Shown: positions 42,865 through 51,043 of the stretch, piece after piece | How positions within the stretch are numbered: position 1 is the stretch's first letter | Layout of the letters: each line of letters starts with the position of its first letter | Source of the DNA: Prado023 sp963700475 | GTDB lineage: Bacteria; Actinomycetota; Actinomycetes; S36-B12; CAIYMF01 | Direction of reading: 5' to 3' | Assembly (NCBI GenBank): GCA_963700475.1 | Contig: CAVOXR010000008.1 | Span: 124,001 to 188,000, forward strand | DNA: 64,000 bases | The notes under the pieces: generated by a model | What the model was told of the DNA's origin: nothing | Databases searched by the model: none | What the model saw: the letters and a program-made list of their open reading frames with translations, nothing else | Made by a program: the position numbers and the translations under genes

Positions 42865-43811
42865 CCCACCCGGGCGAGGGCGACGCCGGACCCGGTGGTG
42901 ACGGCACCGGGTCAGATGCTCCCGTGCCCCGGGCGGCCGCCCCCGGCGCGTCCGACGCTGCAGCTGCCCTGCTGGGGCCCGCGGAGATCCGCGGGCTCGC
43001 TGCGCAGCTGGGCCTGCGGCCGACCAAGACACTCGGGCAGAACTTCGTCATCGACGCCAACACCGTGCGCAGGATCGTCCGGGTGTCCGGCGTCGGTGCC
43101 GACGATGCGGTCCTCGAGGTCGGACCCGGGCTGGGGTCGCTGACGCTCGCCCTGCTCGACGCGGTCCGGCACGTCGTGGCCGTCGAGGTCGATCCGGTGC
43201 TGGCCGAGCAGCTGCCGGTGACGGTGGCCGAGCGTGCCCCGGCGCACGCCGAGCGGCTCACCGTGGTTCCCGCCGACGCACTGCGGATCACAGGACTCCC
43301 GGTCGTGCCGACCGCCCTGGTCGCCAACCTGCCGTACAACATCAGCGTCCCCGTGCTGCTGCACCTGATGACCACCTTCCCCACGATCGAGCGGGCGCTC
43401 GTCATGGTGCAGCTTGAGGTCGCCGAGCGCCTGGCTGCGCCGCCCGGCTCCCGCGTGTACGGCGTGCCATCGGTGAAGGCCCGGTGGTTCGCCGACGTCC
43501 GTCAGGCCGGGCTGGTCGGGAGGTCGGTGTTCTGGCCGGTGCCCAACGTGGACTCCGGCCTCGTCGAGCTCATCCGGACCGCGCCGCCCCGCGACGACGT
43601 CGATCGCGCCGAGGTGTTCGCCGTGGTCGACGCCGCGTTCGCCCAGCGGCGCAAGATGCTGCGCTCAGCGCTGTCCGGCTGGGCGGGCAGTTCGGCGCGA
43701 GCGGTGGCCCTGCTCGAGGCTGCCGGCGTGGACCCGACCGCCCGCGGAGAGGCCCTCGACGTCTCCCAGTTCGCCGCGATCGCCGCCGCCGCACATGAAG
43801 TGCGCGCTTAG
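42861..43811 (+). CDS. rsmA: 16S rRNA (adenine1518/1519-N6)-dimethyltransferase KsgA/RsmA
   Basis: The 316-residue protein starts at the GTG at 42861 (VTHPGEGD), with a low-complexity N-terminal extension of about 40 residues before the conserved part. Motif I (LGQNFVID), DDAVLEVGPGLGSLT, VAVEVDPVLAEQL and NLPYNISVPVLL (motif IV) are intact. It dimethylates A1518 and A1519 during 30S maturation. In many Actinobacteria an rpfB gene precedes it; here it follows tatD directly. Confidence 0.96.
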   Translation: MTHPGEGDAGPGGDGTGSDAPVPRAAAPGASDAAAALLGPAEIRGLAAQLGLRPTKTLGQNFVIDANTVRRIVRVSGVGADDAVLEVGPGLGSLTLALLDAVRHVVAVEVDPVLAEQLPVTVAERAPAHAERLTVVPADALRITGLPVVPTALVANLPYNISVPVLLHLMTTFPTIERALVMVQLEVAERLAAPPGSRVYGVPSVKARWFADVRQAGLVGRSVFWPVPNVDSGLVELIRTAPPRDDVDRAEVFAVVDAAFAQRRKMLRSALSGWAGSSARAVALLEAAGVDPTARGEALDVSQFAAIAAAAHEVRA

Positions 43812-44125
43812 CGTCCGGTCCACACCGCACCTGTCGCCCACCGCACATGGGGTGAGCGGAATGACCGGCTCCCAGACGGTCAGAACGCTCATTCCGTGTG
43901 CAGTCGGGGACCTTGGGCACCGCGCCCGCGTCGTGAAGGTGCAGTTCGTGCGCGGTCCCGGCAACGCGGTCGGGCGTGTCGCGGTTGGTCGTCTGGTGCC
44001 CCCGGGACGGGCGCGGGTTCGACCCTCGCCGGGCGGTACCGGCGCTCCCTCCCCGTCGCCAGGGAGGATCCGACCTTAGCCTCGTCTTGGGCTCCGCTGG
44101 GGCCGACGGTTGGTACGGTCAACGC
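43812..44125. other. Gene-free stretch between ksgA and the metallophosphatase gene, with an imperfect hairpin
   Basis: Imperfect 24-base arms at 43843-43866 and 43878-43901 pair over GCACA, TGAGCG and TGACC with mismatches between. CCGCACATG also occurs at the ksgA end and within the left arm. No coding sequence is evident in the interval. The rest contains a possible -10 (TACGGT) for the following gene. Confidence 0.5.
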
Positions 44126-45493
44126 GTGGAACGCTCCGCGGTTCGTCGCAGGGGGCTCAGCCTGCTCGTGGTGGCGGCGGCCATCCCCGCGCTCATCGGT
44201 GCAGCGATGCCCGCGGTCGTCCCGATGCCTGCGGCCGCTCCCGCACCGGCGGTCGCCGCGGCACCGGGGGCACGAGCCGGCACGCAGGTTGCCGCCCTGC
44301 TCGCCGCATCAGCGAGCTCATCGGCGCCCTCGCGGATCCTGTTGACGCCGACCGCGGATCCGGCCACCTCGCAGCGCATCTCGTGGACCATGCCCGCCCG
44401 GACCAAGGGGCAGAGGGTCGCCTACCGCGTCCCCGGGGCGCCCGCGCAGCGGGTCCGCGCGACGCGGGGTCCGGCCACCTCGGTGAAGTTCTCGGGCTCG
44501 GCGCAGCCCCGTTACTCGGCCACGCTCAGCGGCCTGACCCCGGGCACCGCCTACGAGTACCGGATCGTCACGCCCCGTGGCTCCAGCAAGTGGCTCAGCT
44601 TCACGACCGCCAGCGCTTCCCCATCGCCGTTGACCATGATCGGGCTCGGTGACACCCAGGTCGACAACCGCGGTGTGCCGCGCGCGACGCTGCGCCGCGC
44701 CCTGGCAGAGGCACCCGCGGCCCAACTGGTTCTCCAGGCGGGGGATGTGGTCAACCGGCCGTACAAGGGGTCCCAATGGGCGGACCTGTTCACGGCGATG
44801 GGGAGCGCCGCGCGAACCCGGAACTGGGTGGTCTCGATCGGCAACCACGAGCAGTGCGTCCTGGTGCTCAAGTGCCGCGACAATGGGGCCGAGGCCTTCC
44901 GCTCGTACTTCGACTGGCCGGACAACGGGTTCCCCCAACAGGGCGAGACCTGGTTCCACGTCGACTACCAGGGCGTGCGGATCGTGGTCCTCGACTCGTT
45001 CGGCGGTCGGATGGCCGAGCAAGCGGCATTCCTGGACAAGGCCCTGGCGGAGAACCCGACGAGGTGGTCGATCGTGCTCATGCACGCAGCGCCCTTCGGG
45101 AGTCGGCCGGAGCGGACGAACCCGCCCGAGGTCCGCGACCTCTGGCTGCCGATCATCGAGCAGCGGAACGTGGACCTCGTGCTCTCGGGCCACGACCACT
45201 CCTATGCCCGGGGCTCCCGCAAGCCCAATGGTCCGGTCTTCGCGGTGAGCGTGTCGGGCCCGAAGTACTACGACGTGACCGACACGGACTGGTCTCTCAA
45301 CGGGGCCACCCGGACGGTGTGGGCGGCAGCGACGTCGACCTACCAGGTCATCACGGTCGCCGGCGACACCCTGACCTACAAGGCTGTCGTGACCGACCGG
45401 GGGAAGGGGTCGACCTCCCCGTTCGGCCCCGGAGGGGTCCTCGACCAGTTCACGATCGTGAAGGGCCCCAAGGGCGAGAAGGTGGTGCGCTAG
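44126..45493 (+). CDS. Secreted purple-acid-phosphatase-like metallophosphatase with N-terminal FN3 domain
   Basis: The GTG at 44126 is preceded by TACGGT about 6-7 bases upstream and no ribosome site, suggesting a leaderless mRNA. The 455-residue protein has a signal peptide (RRRGLSLLVVAAAIPALIGAAM), a FN3 domain (about residues 75-165: RYSATLSGLTPGTAYEYRI) and a metallophosphoesterase domain with GLGDTQ, QAGDVV, SIGNHE, MHAAPFG and LSGHDHSYARG, so all metal-ligand motifs are kept. It lies between ksgA and ispE, a location usually occupied by ispE alone, and is probably a later insertion. Confidence 0.85.
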   Translation: MERSAVRRRGLSLLVVAAAIPALIGAAMPAVVPMPAAAPAPAVAAAPGARAGTQVAALLAASASSSAPSRILLTPTADPATSQRISWTMPARTKGQRVAYRVPGAPAQRVRATRGPATSVKFSGSAQPRYSATLSGLTPGTAYEYRIVTPRGSSKWLSFTTASASPSPLTMIGLGDTQVDNRGVPRATLRRALAEAPAAQLVLQAGDVVNRPYKGSQWADLFTAMGSAARTRNWVVSIGNHEQCVLVLKCRDNGAEAFRSYFDWPDNGFPQQGETWFHVDYQGVRIVVLDSFGGRMAEQAAFLDKALAENPTRWSIVLMHAAPFGSRPERTNPPEVRDLWLPIIEQRNVDLVLSGHDHSYARGSRKPNGPVFAVSVSGPKYYDVTDTDWSLNGATRTVWAAATSTYQVITVAGDTLTYKAVVTDRGKGSTSPFGPGGVLDQFTIVKGPKGEKVVR

Positions 45494-45518
45494 CCACGGG
45501 CGGCTACGCTGCCTTCCC

Positions 45519-46446
45519 GTGACCGCCTCCGTGACCGCCCGTGCCCCGGGCAAGGTCAACATCCAGCTCTCCGTGGGCGCCGTCCGCCCGGATGGGTTCC
45601 ACCCGTTGGCGAGCGTCTTCCACGCGGTCGCGATGCCCGAGGAGGTGACCGTCGAGGTGGGGGCGCCGGGGACCGGGATCGTGATCAATGAGGTGACCGG
45701 CCTGCAGGCCGACGAGGTGCCGCGCGACTCCACCAACCTCGTGTGGCGGGCCGCCGAGCGGCTGGCGGCCGAGCTGGGTCGGCCGACGCCGGACCTGCGG
45801 ATCTCCATCAGCAAGGGCGTGCCGGTCGCCGGCGGGATGGCCGGGGGATCGGCGGACTGCGCAGCGGCGCTTGTCGCGATCAACGACCTCTGGGGCTCGC
45901 CGCTGGGCCGTGACGACCTGGCACGTGTCGCGCTCGACCTCGGCTCCGATGTGCCGTTCAGCCTCATGGGCGGCACGGCGCTGGGCCTCGGTCGCGGGAG
46001 AGGTCCTCAGCCCGCTCATGGTCCGGGGCACGTTCCACTGGGTGTTCGCGACAGCCACCCGCGGCCTGTCGACCCCTGCCGTCTACGGGGCCTTCGACCG
46101 CCTGGTCGAGGGCCGGATCGTTCCCGAGCCGGAGGCCGATGCCGCCATCATCGCCGCCTTGATCGCGGGCGATGCTCGGGCGTTGGCGCGCGTGCTGCAC
46201 AACGACCTCCAGGAACCGGCCCTGACGCTTCGGCCGACCCTGCGTGACGTGCTCGACGCGGGACTTGCCGCCGGGGCCCTCGGCGGGATCGTGTCCGGCT
46301 CCGGGCCGACGGTGGCGTTCCTGGTGGAGGACCCCGCCGCGGCCGCGCGGGCCAACGCCGCACTCTCCGGGCTGGAGCAGGTCCGGGCGGCGTTCAGCAC
46401 GACGGGGCCAGCGCCTGGCGCACGGGTGATCGGCCGGAGCGACTGA
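45519..46446 (+). pseudogene. ispE: 4-diphosphocytidyl-2-C-methyl-D-erythritol kinase IspE, single +1 frameshift
   Basis: The GTG at 45519 (MTASVTARAPGKVN) begins a GHMP-kinase frame with the ATP-binding PVAGGMAGGSADCAAAL and DVPFSLMGGTALGLG. At GGTALGLGRG the frame is lost; removing one G from the GGG at 45996-45998 restores EVLSPLMVRGTFHWVFA and continues to IVSGSGPTVAFL (motif 3) and the stop at 46446. IspE is needed for isoprenoid synthesis by the MEP pathway and is normally essential, so a true null is unlikely. A sequencing error is most likely; programmed +1 recoding is an untested alternative. TACGCT lies 8 bases before the GTG. Confidence 0.85.
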
Positions 46447-46477
46447 CCGCGTTCGGCGGGGCGACCTGCCGGCGTCG

Positions 46478-47449
46478 TCAGGCCAGCGCCGGGCCGGGGT
46501 CGGTGGTGATGGCGATGAGGTGGTCGCCGGCGAGGCGCACGGGACCGGTGCCGGTGGGGATGACGACGCTGGTCCCGAGGCCGAGCTCGATGGACTGGTG
46601 GTCGGTGGACAGCGTCCCCGATCCGCCGATGATGGTCAGGACCCGGTAGCCCGGGGTCTCGAGCTGGCAGTCCTCGTTGAGCAGCTCCCAGCGCTGGACC
46701 CGGAACTGGGGGCAGTCGACCAGCACCCGGGTGCGGCCGCCGTCACCGAGCTGCTCCCAGGGCCCGGCGGTGCGCGCCGCGGCCGGGTCGTGCGGTGCGC
46801 TCACGACCGAGAACCCCTTGTCGACGTGCAGCTCCCGGGCTTGGCCGTCGGGGCCGACGCGGTCGAAGTCGTAGAGCCGGTAGGTGATGTCGCTGGACTG
46901 CTGCACCTCGTAGACCAGCATCCCCGGGCCCACGGAGTGCACCTCGCCGGCGTTGACCATGAAGAAGTCGTCCTGGGCCACGGGCACGGTGATCAGCCGG
47001 TCCATCAGGGTCCCGTCGAGCAGCGCTTGGCGCAGGTCGGCCGCGGTGTCGGCGGTGTGCCCGAGGATCAGCGCGGCGTCGTCGGTGCAGGAGACCACCA
47101 GCCAGCACTCGGCCTTGCCCCGCGGTTGGCCCTCCAACGCACGCGCCTGGGCGTCGTCGGGGTGCACCTGGACCGACAGCCAGTCCTGCGGGTCGAGGAA
47201 CTTGCACAGCAACGGGAAGTCCCCGGACTCCTCCCGCCCGGTGACCAGGCCGCCCAGCCAGGCCTGGCGCAAGGTGATCCCCTCCGGGGCTCCCGAGGCG
47301 ATGAATCCGCTCATCCCCGGCATCCCGGAGACCGCCCAGCACTCCCCGATGATCCCCTCAGGCACCGCCGCCCCGAACCACGCCCGCAACGTCGTCCCGC
47401 CCCACAACCGCTCGGCGAACACCGGCTCGACGACGAGCAACTCGGGCAC
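46478..47449 (-). CDS. manA: Mannose-6-phosphate isomerase, class I
   Basis: The GTG at 47449 follows AAGGAG. The 323-residue protein has the cupin-type isomerase zinc-binding set: QVHPDD (about residue 95), GKAECW, and AGEVHSVG (about residue 172), where a Gln, two His and a Glu are expected. It converts fructose-6-P to mannose-6-P, supplying GDP-mannose and polyprenyl-P-mannose, which the GT39 enzyme of this window uses. It is convergent with ispE (31 bp between stops) and divergent from the ABC-F gene. Confidence 0.92.
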   Translation of the reverse strand: MPELLVVEPVFAERLWGGTTLRAWFGAAVPEGIIGECWAVSGMPGMSGFIASGAPEGITLRQAWLGGLVTGREESGDFPLLCKFLDPQDWLSVQVHPDDAQARALEGQPRGKAECWLVVSCTDDAALILGHTADTAADLRQALLDGTLMDRLITVPVAQDDFFMVNAGEVHSVGPGMLVYEVQQSSDITYRLYDFDRVGPDGQARELHVDKGFSVVSAPHDPAAARTAGPWEQLGDGGRTRVLVDCPQFRVQRWELLNEDCQLETPGYRVLTIIGGSGTLSTDHQSIELGLGTSVVIPTGTGPVRLAGDHLIAITTDPGPALA

Positions 47450-47536
47450 TGCACGCTCCTTGAGGGTGAGAGCCGGCCAGCGGGCCGGCGAGGTGGTCGG
47501 GACGTCCGTGCGTCCGACCCTACCGGCCCGGGCGAC

Positions 47537-47542
47537 TAGCCT
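47537..47542 (+). promoter_or_regulatory. -10 hexamer (TAGCCT) of the leaderless ABC-F gene
   Basis: TAGCCT ends 8 bases before the ATG at 47551, with no Shine-Dalgarno sequence. Confidence 0.45.
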
Positions 47543-47550
47543 TGGGCCCC

Positions 47551-49474
47551 ATGCCGCCCGTCGTCGCCCTCGAGGACATCCACGTCGTGTTCGCGACGCG
47601 TGCGGTCCTTGCCGGGGTCACCCTGGGCATCGACCGGGGCCAGCGGGTCGGGGTCGTGGGCCGCAACGGCGACGGCAAGTCGACGCTGTTCCGGGTGTTC
47701 GCCGGGGTCGGCCGAGCCCGACTCGGGGCGGGTCATCCGCACGGCTGACGCCCGAGTGGTCATGGTCGGTCAGTCCGACGCCCTTCCGCCGGGCGCGCGC
47801 ACGGTACGTGACGTCACCGTCGGGAATCGCCCCGAACACGAGTGGGCGGCGGATCCGCGGATCCGCGCGGTGCTGACAGGCTTGCTCGGCGGCGTCGGGG
47901 CGCAGGGCTACGCGCAGGGCCTGGACACCGGGCTCGAGGGCCTCTCCGGCGGCGAGCGACGCCGGCTGGCCCTGGCCAGGGCGCTGATCGATCCGGGCGA
48001 CGTGCTGCTTCTCGACGAGCCGACCAACCACCTCGACATCGAGGCTGTCACCTGGCTCGCCGGGTTCCTGACCGGCCCGACGGGCCCACCGACCATGGCC
48101 GTGGTGACCCACGACCGCTGGTTCCTCGACGAGGTCGCCACCACCACCTGGGAGGTGGCCGACGCGACCGTCTACCGGTTCGAGGGAGGCTACGCCGCCT
48201 GGGTGCTGGCCCGCGCAGAACGCGAGCGCCGGGAGGCGGTGGCTGAGTCCCGGCGACGCAACCTGGTCAGCAAGGAGCTCGCGTGGCTGCGGCGTGGCCC
48301 GCCGGCGCGCACCTCGAAGCCGCAGTTCCGGATCGACGCGGCCAACGCGCTCATCGCCGATGTCCCCGAGCTGCGCGACAAGCTGGCGCTGCGCCGGGTT
48401 GCCTCGGCACGCCTCGGACGGCAGGTCGTCGACCTCGAGTCAGTGGCGCTGCGGGTGCCCGGAGTCGGTGGCCCGGGTGAGCCCGCCAGCGAGCGCACGC
48501 TGATCCAGGACCTCACCTGGCAGCTCGGCCCCGGCGACAGGGTCGGGCTCCTCGGACCGAACGGCGCGGGCAAGACGACCCTCGTCCGGCTCCTCACCGG
48601 CCAGCGGGAGCCGGACGCGGGCACGATCGCGATCGGGACCACCGTCGTGGCAGCCACACTGCCGCAGACGATCGTCGCGGCGAACCCCGACGATCGCGTG
48701 CTGCCCAGCGTGGAGCGGCTCCGACGCGAGATCGAGATCGGTGGGAAGACGGTCACGGCCGGAACCCTCCTGGAGGACTTCGGGTTCAAGGGCGAGAAGG
48801 CCATGACCCGGATCGGCGACCTGTCCGGCGGCGAGCTGCGGCGCCTGGAGCTGCTGAAACTGCTGATCGGGGGGCCCAACCTGCTCGTCCTCGACGAGCC
48901 GACCAACGACCTGGACGTCGAGACGCTGGCCGTCATCGAGGACGTGCTCGACTCGTGGCCGGGGACCCTGGTCGTCGTGAGCCATGACCGCTACTTCCTG
49001 GAGCGCACCTGCGACGACCTGTACGCCCTGCTCGGCGATGGCCGGTTGCGCCACCTGCCGCGTGGCGTCGAGGAGTACCTGGAGCTGCGGTCCTCGGCCA
49101 GTGGCAGCCTGCTGTCGACCGGCGCCAGAGCCCCTGGCGCTGTGGGCGGCACCTCCCCGGCCGGGTCCACGGCCGGTGGGTCCCTGGTCGCCGGCGTGGG
49201 CACAGCCTCCTCTGGGCCGCGGTCGTCGGCAGCCGATGCCCTCGCTGGGCTCACCGGAGCCGCCGCCCATGCTGCGCGCAAGGACCTGGCGCGGGTGGAG
49301 ACCCGCATGATCCGGATCGAGGCCCTGCGCGCGGACCTCCACGCCCAGATGGCCGACGCGCACACCGACCACGAGCGACTGCTGACCCTTGCGGCCGACG
49401 ACGCCGCCCTGGCCGCAGAGCACACCGAGCTCGAGGAGCGCTGGCTCGCGCTCGGGGAGGCCCTCGAGGGCTGA
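47551..49474 (+). pseudogene. ABC-F family ATPase (Uup-like), single +1 frameshift
   Basis: The ATG at 47551 begins MPPVVALEDIHVVFATRAVL, with Walker A GRNGDGKST. After FAGVG the frame changes; dropping one C from the CC at 47712-47713 gives FAGVGEPDSGRVIRTADA and joins the long frame to 49474. That part has the first signature (LSGGERRRLALARAL) and Walker B (LLLDEPTNHLD), the linker, and a complete second ATPase with GPNGAGKTT, LSGGELRRLELLKLL and LVLDEPTNDLD. The C-terminal ~60 residues form a predicted coiled coil (Uup-type). Joined length is about 640 residues. ABC-F proteins act on ribosomes or branched DNA structures and have no membrane domain. It follows ispE in many Actinobacteria. 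Confidence 0.85.
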
Positions 49475-49480
49475 CCCGCG

Positions 49481-49659
49481 CCAACCTCGCGCCCGTTCCG
49501 GTGGATCCCGAGGTCCTGGCTGGTGCCGCGCGCCAACCTCGCACCCGTTCGCGTTGAACCCGCCCCCGATTCGGCGCCCCTATTCACCGGAAGGGGTGCG
49601 AGGCTCGCTCCGGAGCCCGCTGGCGGTGGGCCATCCCACCGGAACGGGCGCAATGTTCG
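49481..49659. repeat. Dispersed inverted-repeat cluster 2 (four copies)
   Basis: Copies lie at 49481-49506 and 49533-49558 (minus orientation) and 49582-49606 and 49633-49659 (plus orientation). The consensus matches that of 10314-10491 (CCACCGGAAC, G/T, GG, C/T, GCGAGG, TT). The arrangement, two minus then two plus, is a near-symmetric palindrome of ~180 bp between the ABC-F stop and the MarR stop. Confidence 0.75.
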
Positions 49660-49669
49660 GCCGCTGGCG

Positions 49670-50233
49670 TCAGTCGGTGGGGGACTCGAACTGCAGGAGG
49701 AGGTGGCGCAGGCTCGCGGCCACGGCGGCCTGGTCCTCCGGCGGCAGGACTGCCAGCAGGTCGCGCTCCTCGGCCAGCAGGTCGATGAACGCCCCGTCGA
49801 CCCTGCTGCGGCCCTCGTCGGTGAGGGCGACCCACGTACCTCGCCGGTCGTCGGGCACCGGCTCGCGCACGACCAGCCCGCGCGTCTCGAGTCGGTCGAT
49901 CCGGTTGGTCATGGTCCCGCTGGTCACCAGCGTCTCGGCCAGCAGCTGCCCCGGGGTGAGCCGGTACGGGGGCCCGGTGCGGCGCAGCGCCACCAGCACG
50001 TCGAACTCCCACACCGCCAGCTCGTGGCGCGCGAAGGCCACGTCGCGGGCGCGGTCGAGGCGCCGCGCGAGCCGGCTGACCCGGGAGAGCACCGACAGGG
50101 GCGCGAGGTCCAGGTCGGGTCGCTCGCGGTTCCATGCGGCGATCACCTGGTCGACGTCGTCGCCTGCGGGAACCGGCCCGCCGGTACGCGGGGGAAGGCC
50201 GCCCGCACCTCGCACCGCAGGCCCGGCACTCAC
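49670..50233 (-). CDS. MarR-family transcriptional regulator
   Basis: The GTG at 50233 overlaps the stop of the upstream TetR gene (GTGA). The 187-residue protein has the MarR winged helix: LTPGQLLAETLVTSGTMTNRIDRLETRGLV (recognition helix) and the wing with D-x-R-(G/R) (VPDDRRGTWVALTDEGRS). It may regulate efflux or stress genes, but its target is not clear from the context. It is coupled to a TetR regulator, a less common arrangement. The last codons lie next to the repeat cluster at 49481-49659. Confidence 0.88.
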   Translation of the reverse strand: MSAGPAVRGAGGLPPRTGGPVPAGDDVDQVIAAWNRERPDLDLAPLSVLSRVSRLARRLDRARDVAFARHELAVWEFDVLVALRRTGPPYRLTPGQLLAETLVTSGTMTNRIDRLETRGLVVREPVPDDRRGTWVALTDEGRSRVDGAFIDLLAEERDLLAVLPPEDQAAVAASLRHLLLQFESPTD

Positions 50234-50874
50234 TCGCGCTCCCTGGTGACCAGCCCCGGATCCTTCTCCAGGCCCGAGACGCCGTTCCACGCCATGTTCA
50301 CCACCTGCGTGATGACCTGCTCCTTGCTGGGCTTGCGCACCTCGGCCCACCACTCGCCGGTCAGCGCGACCATCCCGACGAGCATGTGGGCGTACATCGG
50401 GGCAAGTGCGGTCGGGTAGTTGTAGTGCCGGCACACGACGATCAGTCGGTCGGTCAGGTGGTCGGCGACCTCGCGCATGACGGTCCCGAACGTGCCGCCG
50501 CGCTGGTCGCCGCGCGGGTGTGGCCGCAGCAGGACGCGGAAGCCGTCGGTGTGGGCGTCGATGTAGTCGAACAGGGCGGTCGCTGCCTGCTCGAGCAGGA
50601 CGCGTGGCCGGTCGGACGTCAGCGACTCGGTCATCATCGACATCAGCAGGGTCATCTCGCGGTCGACGACGATCGCGTACAGGCTCTCCTTGTCGCCGAA
50701 GTGCTCGTAGACGACCGGCTTGGAGATCTTGGCCGCGGCCGCGATCTCCTCGATGCTGGCCGCGTCGAACCCGCGCTCGGCGAAGATCCCCCGGCTGACG
50801 TCGATCAGCTGGGCGCGGCGCTCGAGCGCGCTCATCCGGACCCGACCTCGGGACTGCTGGGTGCTTGCGGCCAT
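50230..50874 (-). CDS. TetR-family transcriptional regulator
   Basis: The 214-residue protein has the TetR N-terminal helix-turn-helix (LIDVSRGIFAERGFDAASIEEIAAAAKISKPVVYEHFGDKESLYAIVVDRE) and a longer ligand-binding domain. It is divergent from tRNA-Gln and glmU and coupled to MarR downstream. The ligand is not predictable; the C-terminal domain (YAHMLVGMVALTGEWWAEVR) resembles the TetR members acting on fatty-acid or drug responses in Actinobacteria. Confidence 0.9.
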   Translation of the reverse strand: MAASTQQSRGRVRMSALERRAQLIDVSRGIFAERGFDAASIEEIAAAAKISKPVVYEHFGDKESLYAIVVDREMTLLMSMMTESLTSDRPRVLLEQAATALFDYIDAHTDGFRVLLRPHPRGDQRGGTFGTVMREVADHLTDRLIVVCRHYNYPTALAPMYAHMLVGMVALTGEWWAEVRKPSKEQVITQVVNMAWNGVSGLEKDPGLVTRERE

Positions 50875-50921
50875 GCTCCATTGTGGCCCCGGCGCGGGGC
50901 TATCCTTCTCACCACCGCCGA

Positions 50922-50992
50922 TCCCGGTTCGTTCAACGGCAGGACAGGTGCCTTTGGAGCACTCAATGGGGGTTCGAGTCCCTCACCGGGAG
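50922..50992 (+). tRNA. tRNA-Gln (anticodon TTG)
   Basis: Acceptor TCCCGGT pairs with ACCGGGA. The anticodon stem GGTGC/GCACT (one G-U pair) carries loop CTTTGGA (anticodon TTG), and the T loop is TTCGAGT. The discriminator is G. CCA is not encoded in full (CA follows). A TATCCT -10-like hexamer is at 50901-50906. Confidence 0.94.
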
Positions 50993-51043
50993 CACCCCCG
51001 GTCGCGCTATCCGAGCGGGGCCGCGACCACGCGAAGGACCCTC

